Shown: positions 1 through 9,282, numbered from the stretch's first letter. The stretch is 64,000 nucleotides of DNA from Rhodospirillaceae bacterium (GCA_947476925.1 CANJSF010000002.1:124001-188000); one strand, 5' to 3'. Numbers and translations are program-made. The notes: generated by a model not told the origin, from the sequence alone.

Positions 1-2363
1 AGCGTGAGAGACCGCGCCCCGCCATCGGGTGTGCTGACGGAAATATTGAGCGTCGAGATATTATCAAGATTGAGCCGCTCATTCGCCGCTGCTCGCGTCA
101 CCACTTGTATCAACTCGGTGCCGTCTAGCAGTTCTGCAACGGGCTGGCCCGACAGTATTGTATTGATCGGCTGGGCCAAATCTTCGGCGGTGAGCCCCAG
201 GGCTTGCGCGCGCGCACGATCAATGTGCAGCGATATTTTCTTAGACTGCTCGTACCAGTCAAAATTGATGTCGCGCACATGGGGGCTGGCTCGAAAAACA
301 TCGCGAACCTTCCCGGCGACAGCGCGAATTGTTGCAGGATCACCACCTAACACACGAAACTGCACCGGGAAGCCCACCGGCGGGCCGTTCTCTAAGCGTG
401 CAACGCGCCCGGTCACGTCGGTCCATTCTTCATCAAAGGCCTTTTGCAGGCGCGCGACCACGCGTTCGCGTGCGGCGACGCCGCGCGTCATCACAACGCC
501 TTGGGCATAGGCCACATCGCGTTGCTCGGGGTTGATGGGCAAGTAAAACCGCGGGCCGCCAGCGCCAATGTAAATGGCCGTGTGCACAACGTCGGGGTCT
601 TTGGCTAGTTTTTCTTCCAAGCGTTGCGCAGCAGCTTGGGTTGCGGCAATCGACGACCCGCCCGCCATGCGCAGATCAATGACCAACTCGGGCCGTGCAG
701 AAGATGGAAAGAATTGCTGTTGCACCAATCCAAAGCCGCCAACAGAGACGACAAAAGTAATCACGGTCGCGAGTATCACGGTGCGATTGTGCGCTACTGT
801 CCAGGCCACCACGGTGCGAAAGCGCTGATAGATCGGGCGTTGATATGGGTCGTGTGCTTGTGTGTGGCCAGCCGCGCGCTCAGGCAAAAGCGCATAGCCC
901 AGAAAGGGCGTGAATATAACGGCCGTGACCCACGAGACGATCAATGCAATGCCGACCACCCAGAAAATGGCGTTGGTGTATTCACCTGCGCTCGATTTCG
1001 CAAAACCAACAGGAATAAAACCAGCCGCAGTAACCAGGGTGCCCGTCAGCATGGGAAATGCCGTGGATGAGTATGCGTAGCTAGCTGCGCGAACGCGGTC
1101 CCAACCTTCCTCCAACTTTACCGACATCATTTCCACGGCAATGATGGCATAATCCACTAAAAGCCCTAGCGCGATGATCAAGGCGCCCAACGAAATGCGA
1201 TGCAGATCGATACCCAGGAGATTCATAATCACGAAGGTAATCGCCAGGACAAGCGGCACCGAGAGCGCCACCACAATGCCGGTCCGTAGCCCAAGGGAAA
1301 CCAAGCTGACAGCCAAGACAATGGCCAGGGCCTCCGCCAACGAGCGCAAGAATTCGCCGATCGAATCTTCAACGACCTTGGGCTGATTAGCGACTTGGTC
1401 AATCTCGATGCCGGCGGGCAATGCGGCGCGAATGGCCTCAATTTTTTCATCTAACGCCTTCCCCAGCGTTAACACGTCGCCGCCATTGGCCATGGCCACC
1501 GCGAGGCCAATGACAGGCTTGCCGTTAAAGCGCATCAGAAATTGCGGCGGGTCTTCGGTGCCTCGCTTCACCTCAGCGATGTCGCTGAGTTTGAGCGTTT
1601 TGCCGCCAACGACAATCGGCAATGACGAGATGGCTTGCTCGCGCTCGAGGTTGCTGCTCTCGAGCCGCAGCACAACGCGTTCAGATGGCGTGTCGACCAC
1701 GCCAAAGGGCACCACAGCGGTTTGCTTTCGTAGGCTGTCGATCAACTGCGAGGTTGAAATGCCCAAGGTGGCGATGCGTTGATGAGAAAACTCGACATAA
1801 ATGCGTTGCTCTTGCGCGCCGATCAGGTTGACCTTGGCAATATCGCGCAGCCCCAAGAGTTTTTGGCGCGCGCCTTCAACGTATTGTTTTAATTCGGTGG
1901 GCGAGAAGCCATCAGACGAAAATGCATAGATGGTGCCAAAAGTGTCGCCAAAATCGTCATTGAAAAAAGGTCCGTGCACACCTTGGGGCAGGCGCCCCTT
2001 CATATCTGTGATGCGTTTGCGCGCCTGATACCAACCGTCAGCGACCGCAGCCTTGGGGGCGTCATCTCTTAAGTTGACGGTGATAATCGCAACGCCGGGC
2101 CGCGAAATGCTGGTGACGTGATCAAACCACGGCACCTCTTGCAGTGTCTTCTCTAATTCATCGGTGACTTGATCTTGGACCTCGCGGGCCGTGGCGCCTG
2201 GCCATTCGGCAGAAATTACCATGGCGCGCACAATGAACGAAGGATCTTCCGCCCGACCCAATTTTCCGAAAGCCTGAATGCCCGCAAGGGTCAACGCAAT
2301 CATGGCGAACAGCACAAGTGTGCGATGTTTAAGCGCCCAAGCGGAGAGATTGAGTGAGGTCAT
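1..2363 (-). CDS. RND efflux transporter permease, C-terminal part beyond the window
   Basis: Inner-membrane proton-driven pump of the AcrB/HAE class, forming a tripartite efflux system with the adaptor gene upstream. About 787 codons are present and the frame is open at base 1, so roughly the last quarter is missing. The N-terminus (MTSLNLSAWALKHR) runs into TM1 and then a porter domain with PSFIVRAMV and EWPGATAREV, typical of the family. TM4 reads LGLLVDYAIIAVEMM: the usual Asp-Asp proton relay pair is Asp404-Tyr405 here. A second ATG lies 9 bases upstream in frame (2372). The adaptor gene ends 130 bp before it, so the two are probably co-transcribed. Substrate cannot be inferred. Confidence 0.93.
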   Translation of the reverse strand, partial: MTSLNLSAWALKHRTLVLFAMIALTLAGIQAFGKLGRAEDPSFIVRAMVISAEWPGATAREVQDQVTDELEKTLQEVPWFDHVTSISRPGVAIITVNLRDDAPKAAVADGWYQARKRITDMKGRLPQGVHGPFFNDDFGDTFGTIYAFSSDGFSPTELKQYVEGARQKLLGLRDIAKVNLIGAQEQRIYVEFSHQRIATLGISTSQLIDSLRKQTAVVPFGVVDTPSERVVLRLESSNLEREQAISSLPIVVGGKTLKLSDIAEVKRGTEDPPQFLMRFNGKPVIGLAVAMANGGDVLTLGKALDEKIEAIRAALPAGIEIDQVANQPKVVEDSIGEFLRSLAEALAIVLAVSLVSLGLRTGIVVALSVPLVLAITFVIMNLLGIDLHRISLGALIIALGLLVDYAIIAVEMMSVKLEEGWDRVRAASYAYSSTAFPMLTGTLVTAAGFIPVGFAKSSAGEYTNAIFWVVGIALIVSWVTAVIFTPFLGYALLPERAAGHTQAHDPYQRPIYQRFRTVVAWTVAHNRTVILATVITFVVSVGGFGLVQQQFFPSSARPELVIDLRMAGGSSIAATQAAAQRLEEKLAKDPDVVHTAIYIGAGGPRFYLPINPEQRDVAYAQGVVMTRGVAARERVVARLQKAFDEEWTDVTGRVARLENGPPVGFPVQFRVLGGDPATIRAVAGKVRDVFRASPHVRDINFDWYEQSKKISLHIDRARAQALGLTAEDLAQPINTILSGQPVAELLDGTELIQVVTRAAANERLNLDNISTLNISVSTPDGGARSLT

Positions 2364-2427
2364 GGTTGGCATACCCGAGGCGAAATCCGCCCGCCGTTTG
2401 ATTCGTAACAATGGTTGAGATGGCGTT

Positions 2428-2469
2428 TCACCCTCTCTGGAGATTGGAGGGGGTAGACGGAGAGGGTGA
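2428..2469. repeat. 10-bp inverted repeat inside the RND operon
   Basis: TCACCCTCTC (2428-2437) and GAGAGGGTGA (2460-2469) are perfect complements around a 22-nt G-rich loop, in the 130-bp gap between the adaptor and permease genes. Read on the transcribed strand it resembles the degenerate intergenic palindromes dispersed in many alphaproteobacterial genomes. It could trim mRNA or attenuate permease expression. There is no U-tract, so it is not a classical terminator. Confidence 0.5.
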
Positions 2470-2493
2470 GAGCCGTTTGTGAGAGTCGATGAA

Positions 2494-3669
2494 TTACGAG
2501 GCTGCCGCCGCCGTCAGCGGGCGAACTTTTTGCCCCACATCAAGTTTGTGCACGCCGGCCGTCACCACCACGTCGCCCGTTTTCAATCCGCTGCCGATCA
2601 AGGCGGAAGCGTTGCGATAGCCGCTGACGGTCACCGGCATTGCGGTTAATTGGCCTGCGGCATCGACCGTCCACACGCTCGGTTGACCATTGTGCTCAAA
2701 CACGGCTCTGAGAGGAATTTCGGCAATCGACGATTGCGCCTTTGAAGCCAACGTCAGTGTTGCGCTCATGCCAATTTGCAAACCGTCGGGCATTTCGTCG
2801 AGCGCAAATTTCACCGCATAGGTCCGTGTTGTCGGATCAGCGCTGGCAGCCACTTCGCGCACACGCGCAGGCAGCGACTCTCCGGGCTGTGACCAGATCG
2901 TCACGCGCACATCCGCGCGCTCAATGTCAGCCAACTTGGCTTCAGGAATGCTGACAACGACGTCCAGATCAGACGAGCGCGCAACAACAATGGCGGTTTG
3001 GCCTTGGGCCACCACTTGGCCGGGTTCGATGTTGGTGGCCGTGACGACACCGAAGTCGTCGGCAACGAGGGTCGAATACTCCAGTTGATTTTTTGCCAGC
3101 TTTACTTGGCTTTCAGTGTCCCGCAGGCGCGCGACAGCCGCATCGAGCGTATTGGTGCGTTTGTCGTAGACAGCTTGCGAAAACGCCGGACTGTTTTTGA
3201 TGAGCGTGTAACGCTGTACATCGACACGGGCTTGTTCGGCCTCGGCGGCGGCGGCACGCATTTGTGCTTCAGCCGCTTTCACCCGCAGCCCTAAGTCATC
3301 CTGCTCGAGTGTTGCCAAAACTTTGCCCGGCGCAACGCTTTGCCCAATTTGCACATACCGCTTGGCCACCTTGCCGGCCACACGGAACCCAAGTTGGCTT
3401 TCGCGGCGCGGTTGGATGGTGCCGGGGTAGGTCGAGCTAATTGTGCCATTGCCCACGGTCACGGTTTCGGTTTTGACTGCGCGCACCAAGTTGGCGGGTG
3501 TGGCCGATTCAACGCCACAGCCCGATAGCGCAATGGCAGTGCACAACAACGCAAAGCCCACCAAAATCGGGCCCATCGATAACGTGGTAGCCGCCAAACG
3601 TTTGGACAGCGCGACTGGCGCTTGGGTGGTCGGTTGGCCTTCGGGGGCTTGGCGGGTGTCGGGGCTCAT
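2494..3669 (-). CDS. RND efflux periplasmic adaptor (membrane fusion protein), lipoprotein
   Basis: Links the inner-membrane RND pump to an outer-membrane channel. The lipobox ALSGC (Cys at about residue 51) follows a hydrophobic stretch, so the mature protein is probably lipid-anchored in the periplasm. The N-region before it is long (about 30 residues). After it come the membrane-proximal and lipoyl halves (SQLGFRVAGKVAKRYVQIGQ), an alpha-helical hairpin rich in Ala/Glu/Gln (about residues 125-190), the second lipoyl half (ADDFGVVTATNIEPGQVV), and a beta-barrel. ATG 3669 is preferred over the adjacent GTG 3672 because AAGGA lies 7 nt upstream. First gene of the efflux operon, divergent from the TetR gene. 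Confidence 0.93.
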   Translation of the reverse strand: MSPDTRQAPEGQPTTQAPVALSKRLAATTLSMGPILVGFALLCTAIALSGCGVESATPANLVRAVKTETVTVGNGTISSTYPGTIQPRRESQLGFRVAGKVAKRYVQIGQSVAPGKVLATLEQDDLGLRVKAAEAQMRAAAAEAEQARVDVQRYTLIKNSPAFSQAVYDKRTNTLDAAVARLRDTESQVKLAKNQLEYSTLVADDFGVVTATNIEPGQVVAQGQTAIVVARSSDLDVVVSIPEAKLADIERADVRVTIWSQPGESLPARVREVAASADPTTRTYAVKFALDEMPDGLQIGMSATLTLASKAQSSIAEIPLRAVFEHNGQPSVWTVDAAGQLTAMPVTVSGYRNASALIGSGLKTGDVVVTAGVHKLDVGQKVRPLTAAAAS

Positions 3670-3701
3670 CACGGCGTCCTTGAACTGGTGCTCGAATTTA
3701 A

Positions 3702-3717
3702 TGTAATTTAACTTACA
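3702..3717. promoter_or_regulatory. Likely TetR operator, TGTAA-N6-TTACA
   Basis: A 16-bp dyad (TGTAA at 3702-3706, TTACA at 3713-3717) sits in an AT-rich patch of the otherwise GC-rich 156-bp gap between the divergent efflux operon and the TetR gene. TetR-family repressors of RND pumps typically bind such dyads in the shared promoter region. It lies 33 bp upstream of the adaptor start, a position able to block its promoter. Binding is inferred. Confidence 0.55.
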
Positions 3718-3825
3718 AATTGAATGTAGCCCCCGTTACACAAACCGGCAATCGCGGATCATGAATACGAGCCATGCAGAATTTGAGGGTCGCTTTTTGG
3801 CCTTGCTCGGTGTCGAATTCAGTCG

Positions 3826-4458
3826 ATGAAATCTAAGGTAAAACAACGGCTTAACGTCGATCAGCGCAAGCAAGCCATGTTGATGGCGGCACGCGAGTTG
3901 TTTTTGGCCAAAGGTTACGCGGCGACGAACCTAGATGAAGTGGTGGCCAAGTCAGGCGGCTCGCTGACCACGCTGTACCAAATCTTTGGCAACAAAGAGG
4001 GCCTATGGCGCGAGCTGGTGCTGACATACGGCACACGTGTGACGGCGCCGCTCGAAGACGAACATCTGAGTGACGGCCCACCCCGCACGGTGCTGCGCGA
4101 TTTTGCCGAGCGGCTGCTGACGCTGCAGCTCAATCCCGACGTGGCCGGTGGCATTCGCATCATCATGGCGGAAGGCAAACAGTTTCCTGATTTGTCGCGC
4201 ACAATTTATGCGGCCGGCCCCATGCGTGGCCGACGCATCGTTGCGCAATATCTTGCACGCGAAGTCGAGCACGGCACGCTTGATATCCCGGACCCAGCAC
4301 TTGCCGCCGAAATGTTTTGCCAGATGGTCGAGGGCGATGTGCTGCTGTGGCTGGCCTGCGGCATTGGTCCCAGCTGGACGCAAGCCGATATCAAACGTCG
4401 CCTCGACCTCGCCGTTGAGATGTTTCTCAACACCTATGAGCGCAAGGCCGCTGTTTAG
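3826..4458 (+). CDS. TetR/AcrR-family transcriptional repressor
   Basis: 210 aa. The N-terminal helix-turn-helix (about residues 14-60) has the family pattern AARELFLAKGYAATNLDEVV followed by LYQIFGNKEGLWRELV. The C-terminal ligand-binding and dimer domain is helical. Divergent from the RND adaptor gene across a gap holding a TetR-like dyad, so it most likely represses that pump and itself. The stop codon overlaps the convergent substrate-binding protein gene: TTAG at 4455-4458 provides both stops. The inducer is unknown. Confidence 0.92.
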   Translation: MKSKVKQRLNVDQRKQAMLMAARELFLAKGYAATNLDEVVAKSGGSLTTLYQIFGNKEGLWRELVLTYGTRVTAPLEDEHLSDGPPRTVLRDFAERLLTLQLNPDVAGGIRIIMAEGKQFPDLSRTIYAAGPMRGRRIVAQYLAREVEHGTLDIPDPALAAEMFCQMVEGDVLLWLACGIGPSWTQADIKRRLDLAVEMFLNTYERKAAV

Positions 4459-5978
4459 TTTGCGAATTCAATTTGATCGTACGCAATAACGCCATGGGCT
4501 TCGGCAAAGCCGCGGACCTTCGCACCCAGGCCAACAAATCGCACGCCTTCATAAACAAAAAGTGTTGGTGCTTCGTCGTGGTACCACGCCAAAATTTCAC
4601 GGCGTAGCTTAACGGCCTCAACCGGATCGCGCGCTGCCAACGCCGCAGCAATTTTCGGCATAATCCGCTCGTCGCAATAAAACGGTTCGCGTCGCAAACA
4701 CGAATGAATCCGTAACGGTCGGATGGCATCTATGTTGGGGTCGGATGGATATGTCATGCCAAACGCATCGGTCGGAAAAGTGCCGCGACTCAAGTATTGC
4801 AAATATTGCTGAATTGGCACCGAACGCACTTCGGCTGTAATGCCGATGACCGCCAAATCGGCTGCGACACGTTGATGAATCTCGGCATCTGCCCCGACTG
4901 CGCCGGCCGTGGACAGCACCGTCATTGTAAAGCCGTTCGGATAACCCGCGTCAGCCAAAAGTTTTTTTGCCGCCGCCGGGTCGTAAGGGAACGGTTTAAT
5001 GTCTGTGTTATAGCCATACACCGCCGCAGTGGCTCCTTGGCTGCCCACCCGCGCAGCTCCATCCAACAGTGTGTCGACAATCAGTTGACGGTTGACCGCC
5101 ATGGTCATCGCTTGACGCACGCGCTTGTCTTGCAATGGCCCCTCGACACGTTTGCCGTCACGTAACAACACAAAAGCCCAGCCCCACACTTGCGCGGTGG
5201 GAATGCGCATTGCTTGGCCGCCTTCGCTTTCGATGGATTTGACGGTTTCCGGGGCCAAGCCCAGCGCCACATCAATGCGCCCCGCCATCAGGGCCTGTGC
5301 GCGCGATGACGCTTCGGGGATGACCACAAGTTCTAAATCACGCACCTTCGGGCGCCGCCAAGATGTGTCGTTGGCAGTCAAAATGGCGCGGTTGGCTTGC
5401 CATTCGACCAGTTTATAAGGGCCCGTTCCGACGGGCGCTTTGCCAAACGCATCGCGGCCCAGGCGCGACCATTCCTGAGGTTCAACGACGGGGAGTGCTG
5501 CGGCCGAGCGTGGAAACTGTGCGTCGGGCTCAACCAATGTGATCTCGATGGTCAAGGGGTCGATGACACGAGCAGACTTCAATCGCGGTATTTCCCGCGT
5601 CAACCCCTCCAACGACGACTTGTCGCTGGCCAAATAATCCACTGCAACTTTGTAGGCTTCCGCGGTCAAGGGCGTGCCGTTGGAAAACACCACACCGTCG
5701 CGCAACGTAAAACGCCAGGTCACAGCATCCGTGCTGCTCCATTGTGTCGCCAGCCACGGCCTCAAGGTGCCGTCAAGATCAATGCGAGTGAGACCATCAA
5801 AGATGGCCGACGTCATGTAGATGGTCGGGATTTGCGCGGTGCGAAACGGATTGCCAAACGACAACGGCAGGCTGTCGATACCAATGCGAACTTTGCCAAC
5901 TTTGATCGGCGTTTCTGCGGCGAAGGTCGGCGCGCTGATTGTCAGCGCACAAAGCAACGCAAAAACCACCCGCCTCAT
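4455..5978 (-). CDS. ABC-type periplasmic substrate-binding protein, family 5 (third of three tandem copies)
   Basis: 507 aa, exported (signal peptide about residues 1-20, ending PTFA). The fold is that of DppA/OppA/NikA proteins: IFDGLTRIDLDG, then WRFTLRDGVVFSNG, then VGTGPYKLVEW, the family-5 signature regions. It overlaps the preceding paralog by ATGA (5975-5978), so translation is probably coupled. No ABC permease or ATPase gene lies in the cluster, so it must share a distant permease or act as a free binding protein. Ligand unknown: peptides, opines or metal complexes are all possible for this family. Confidence 0.9.
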   Translation of the reverse strand: MRRVVFALLCALTISAPTFAAETPIKVGKVRIGIDSLPLSFGNPFRTAQIPTIYMTSAIFDGLTRIDLDGTLRPWLATQWSSTDAVTWRFTLRDGVVFSNGTPLTAEAYKVAVDYLASDKSSLEGLTREIPRLKSARVIDPLTIEITLVEPDAQFPRSAAALPVVEPQEWSRLGRDAFGKAPVGTGPYKLVEWQANRAILTANDTSWRRPKVRDLELVVIPEASSRAQALMAGRIDVALGLAPETVKSIESEGGQAMRIPTAQVWGWAFVLLRDGKRVEGPLQDKRVRQAMTMAVNRQLIVDTLLDGAARVGSQGATAAVYGYNTDIKPFPYDPAAAKKLLADAGYPNGFTMTVLSTAGAVGADAEIHQRVAADLAVIGITAEVRSVPIQQYLQYLSRGTFPTDAFGMTYPSDPNIDAIRPLRIHSCLRREPFYCDERIMPKIAAALAARDPVEAVKLRREILAWYHDEAPTLFVYEGVRFVGLGAKVRGFAEAHGVIAYDQIEFAN

Positions 5979-7465
5979 TTTGCGAGCTCCATCTCGCTGA
6001 ACTGAAAGTGCGTCCCGTTGATGAGTTTGTAATTCTTCACGCGCGACGACACGCCGACAAAGGTTGGAGATTCATACATGAACAAAGCGGGCGCTTGGTC
6101 GTGATAATGCTTTGCCAGCTGATGGCGTAACGTCAACGCTTTGGCATCGTCAAACTCGGTCCGCGCTGCCACCATCACCGGCGTTATCGTGGCATCACAA
6201 TACCAGGGCAACATGCGTTGGCACGAATGGGCCAAGACCGAGCGAGTCACATCAAGCGTGGGCCAGCTTTGCCAGTCCACCGGAAATGCGTCACCGGTAA
6301 ATTCGGTCGCGCGCAGGGCGTTGTAGTACTGCACGGCCGGCATGGTGCGAATCTCCATCGTCACGCCAACCTCGCGCAGGTCGGCCTTCACTTGCTGGTA
6401 GATGGCCGAGTCATTGGCATCAATGCCGGTGGCCGCATCCATGACAAACGAAAAGCCGTTCGCGTAGCCCGCCTCGCTCAACAGCTTTTTGGCCGCCGCC
6501 GGATCGAAGGGGTAGGGCGCGACGCTGGCATCAAAACCGTTCACACCACGCGCGGCAGGTTGGCCGGTCATCACCGTGGCGCCGCCCAACAATGCATCAA
6601 TAATGCGTTGGCGATTGACGGCCATATTCAAAGCGCGGCGCACACGCACATCTTGCAGCGGCCCCTTCTTGAACAAGATGAACGAAATGCCAAAGATTGC
6701 CGGGTCTACGCCTCTGATGCCCTGGTGACCCGCATCCTCCAGCACTTGCAGGTTATCGGGGCTGAGGCTCATGGCAATGTGCAACCGCCCCGCCAATATA
6801 CCCGACGTGCGCGTCGATGCTTCGGGCACAGCAATGACTTCCAGGCCTTCAAGTTTCGTCGGACGCCACGCATTTTTTGCAGCATTCAGCTTCCACACAT
6901 TTGGCGCCATCTCGGCCATTTGAAATGGCCCGGTACCGACGGGCTTGCGAGCAAACTCATCGCGACCGAGCGCGCGCCATGCTTTGGGCTCGCCCAGCAT
7001 GAGCCCGGTCATATAGCGCGGCAGTTGCGGCGCTGGCTCGGTGGTTGTGATCTCAACCGTCATTGCGTCAATCGCCCGAGCGGCCTTCAAAATTCCGATC
7101 TCGCGCTTTAATCCTTCGCGGACGGCGTCGTCTGACGTGATGTAGGTGATGGCCGTTACCACGGCATCAGACGTGAAGGGCTCGCCATTGTGAAATCGTA
7201 CGCCCTCGCGCAGCTTAAAGCGCCAGGTTAGCGCGTCGATCTTCTCCCATGACACAGCCAATGACGGCTGGATTTTTCCCGCATCATCAAAGCGGGTCAG
7301 CGCATCAAACATGGCGGCATTGGTCCACACTGTTGGTGGAAGGGATGTGCGATACGGGTTGGCCAGGGACGGCGGCAAAATATCAACGGCCAAGCGCAGC
7401 GGCTCGGCGTGGGCAGAAACGTTTGCAATCAGTAGGCTGATCGCAACCCGAAGCGAAGTTCTCAT
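5975..7465 (-). CDS. ABC-type periplasmic substrate-binding protein, family 5 (second of three tandem copies)
   Basis: 496 aa with a Sec signal peptide ending at about VSAHA. Shares with its neighbours the order LPPSLANPYR, MFDALTRFDDAG, WRFKLREGVRFHNGEPFT, VGTGPFQMAEM and a C-terminal LFMYESPTFVGV block. A Shine-Dalgarno AAGGATG precedes ATG 7465. Its stop overlaps the next paralog's start. The paralogs have diverged across the ligand-binding core, which suggests different ligands rather than simple dosage amplification. Confidence 0.9.
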   Translation of the reverse strand: MRTSLRVAISLLIANVSAHAEPLRLAVDILPPSLANPYRTSLPPTVWTNAAMFDALTRFDDAGKIQPSLAVSWEKIDALTWRFKLREGVRFHNGEPFTSDAVVTAITYITSDDAVREGLKREIGILKAARAIDAMTVEITTTEPAPQLPRYMTGLMLGEPKAWRALGRDEFARKPVGTGPFQMAEMAPNVWKLNAAKNAWRPTKLEGLEVIAVPEASTRTSGILAGRLHIAMSLSPDNLQVLEDAGHQGIRGVDPAIFGISFILFKKGPLQDVRVRRALNMAVNRQRIIDALLGGATVMTGQPAARGVNGFDASVAPYPFDPAAAKKLLSEAGYANGFSFVMDAATGIDANDSAIYQQVKADLREVGVTMEIRTMPAVQYYNALRATEFTGDAFPVDWQSWPTLDVTRSVLAHSCQRMLPWYCDATITPVMVAARTEFDDAKALTLRHQLAKHYHDQAPALFMYESPTFVGVSSRVKNYKLINGTHFQFSEMELAK

Positions 7466-7512
7466 GTCGTCATCCTTAGTGAATCAAAGGCGATAGCGCT
7501 TGCCGCCACGTA

Positions 7513-9033
7513 TCATGGTGTTTTGGTGATGCGATCAAAATTAATAAATCCGTGAACCTCTTCGAAGCCCTCAATGTTAGGCCGCAAGCCGGCAAATCGC
7601 GGGATCTCGTACAGAAATAGCGACGCATATTGCTCGCGGTAAAAACGCATTACTTGGTGGCGCAGCTCTAATCCTTTTGCATCGTCAAACTCGGCCATCG
7701 CTGCTTTGATGGTCGGTGTAATCGCTGCGTCGCAGTACCACGGTTTGCTCCAGAGACAAGAGTGCGTTTGCATCGGGCGAATGACATCAATCGTCGGCTC
7801 AGTGGCGTAAGTCAGGCCAAACGCATCGCCGTTCCAGCTTCCTTCGCTGACCGCTCGGATTAACTCGTTGACGGGGAATTGGCGAATTTCCATGACCACG
7901 CCAATCGCGGCTAAGTCTTGGGCAACCTTTTGATAGACCGCCCCGTCCGCAGGTCCCGAACCAATGACACCCTGCACCACGAACTTAAAGCCGTTCGGGT
8001 ATCCAGCGTCCGCCAGTAATTTTTTCGCCGTCGCCGGATCAAATGGGATGGGCGGAATTTCTGGGTCGTAGCCATAGGCGTTGCTGGGTCCGGCTTGGGT
8101 TGCAGCAATCGTGACACCGCCCAACAGGCCCTCCACTAATGCGCGGCGATCAACGGCGAAGTTCAGGGCCTTGCGCACGCGCACGTCTTTCAGCGGCGTA
8201 TTCTTGTTGTGATGAAAGTTGATCGCCCACACCGACGAGTTTCGCCAAGTCAGGCCCTTGCTTCCGCCTGCTTCGATCGTCGCCACATCGTCAGGCCCAA
8301 GGCTGAGCGCAATATCCATTTGGTTGGCGAGCACAGCTTGCACGCGCGAGGGCGCTTCGGGGGCCACCACCCAATTGAGCTTATCAACGCGTGGCGCACG
8401 CCAAGAGTTCTTGAAAGCCGACATTTTCCATCCCGCGATGTCGGGCTTGTCGAGCTTAAAGGGGCCCGTGCCCACGGGCTGTTGGGCAAAACCCTCCGGC
8501 CCCAACGCTGTCCACAGTTTGGGCTCGACCATATAAAGTAGCGGCAGCGCACGAGGCAGATAAGGTGTGGGCGTGTCGGTGATCAACTCGACCGTCAAAT
8601 CATCGAGCTTGCGTGCGGTTTTGATAAAACCCAATTCGCGGGCAACGACCTCGCGCACGGACGCGGGCGATTGAAAAAAGTTCACCACATTCACCACGGC
8701 ATCGGCGGTCAATGGCTCGCCATTAGAAAAACGCACGCCCGGCCGCAGTTTGATGCGCCAGGTTAGCGAATCGACGTTCTCCCAGCTCACCGCCAGCCAC
8801 GGGTTGACGCGACCATGAACATCAACGCGAGTCAGACCATCAAACAGACTCGACCAGGTCAAAACGTGAGGCACACCCGTATTGCGAAACGGATTACCAA
8901 CTGAAGGGGGCATTGTCGTTGTGCCTACACGCAAAACTGAGTCGGCAGCAAACGATGGACCGGCCGCCAGCGGCGCAGCAATGCTCGCAAGCCCGAAAGC
9001 GGCGATGGCGATCTTGGCTATCGAATGAAACAT
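7513..9033 (-). CDS. ABC-type periplasmic substrate-binding protein, family 5 (first of three tandem copies)
   Basis: 506 aa from ATG 9033. A TTG five codons upstream would also be in frame but has no good ribosome site. Signal peptide about residues 1-30 (ending PSFAA). Family-5 blocks are visible: TTMPPSVGNPFR, LFDGLTRVDVHG, WRIKLRPGVRFSNGEPLT, VGTGPFKLDKP. First gene of the three-gene cluster, 47 bp before the second copy, and divergent from two TonB receptors across 249 bp. This arrangement suggests shared regulation with outer-membrane uptake. Confidence 0.9.
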   Translation of the reverse strand: MFHSIAKIAIAAFGLASIAAPLAAGPSFAADSVLRVGTTTMPPSVGNPFRNTGVPHVLTWSSLFDGLTRVDVHGRVNPWLAVSWENVDSLTWRIKLRPGVRFSNGEPLTADAVVNVVNFFQSPASVREVVARELGFIKTARKLDDLTVELITDTPTPYLPRALPLLYMVEPKLWTALGPEGFAQQPVGTGPFKLDKPDIAGWKMSAFKNSWRAPRVDKLNWVVAPEAPSRVQAVLANQMDIALSLGPDDVATIEAGGSKGLTWRNSSVWAINFHHNKNTPLKDVRVRKALNFAVDRRALVEGLLGGVTIAATQAGPSNAYGYDPEIPPIPFDPATAKKLLADAGYPNGFKFVVQGVIGSGPADGAVYQKVAQDLAAIGVVMEIRQFPVNELIRAVSEGSWNGDAFGLTYATEPTIDVIRPMQTHSCLWSKPWYCDAAITPTIKAAMAEFDDAKGLELRHQVMRFYREQYASLFLYEIPRFAGLRPNIEGFEEVHGFINFDRITKTP

Positions 9034-9182
9034 TTCCAGTCTTTGCACAATTCAGCAGCTTTATGCATCAAACGCATCATTTCGCACTGCACATTAAGCC
9101 AATCTATAACCAATGCGGCCCGTGTCTCTTTTGCCACAGGTCGCAAGGTTTTATCCATTCACTCTATATTTCATGTTGAGCG

Positions 9183-9215
9183 CCCACGCCCTTCACGATA
9201 ACTCTTAAGCGTGGG
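9183..9215. promoter_or_regulatory. Inverted repeat in the SBP/TonB-receptor divergent region
   Basis: CCCACGC (9183-9189) and GCGTGGG (9209-9215) flank a 19-nt loop, 68 bp before the first TonB receptor start. It could be an operator or a leader hairpin for the receptor mRNA. The rest of the 9034-9282 gap shows AT-rich promoter-like stretches (TATATT near 9164) but no clear -35/-10 pair. Confidence 0.35.
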
Positions 9216-9282
9216 GATGGGGTACAACCTGTTGTGCTTCCACGGGAATTCTAAAAGTTTTATCTCTCAAGGAGATCTCGAC

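Noticed and set aside
3826-4458. TetR as regulator of the binding-protein cluster
   Set aside because: It is convergent with that cluster and divergent from the efflux operon, and the dyad lies on the efflux side.
6218-7111. 297-codon plus-strand frame inside the second substrate-binding protein
   Set aside because: His/Arg-rich shadow of the true minus-strand gene.
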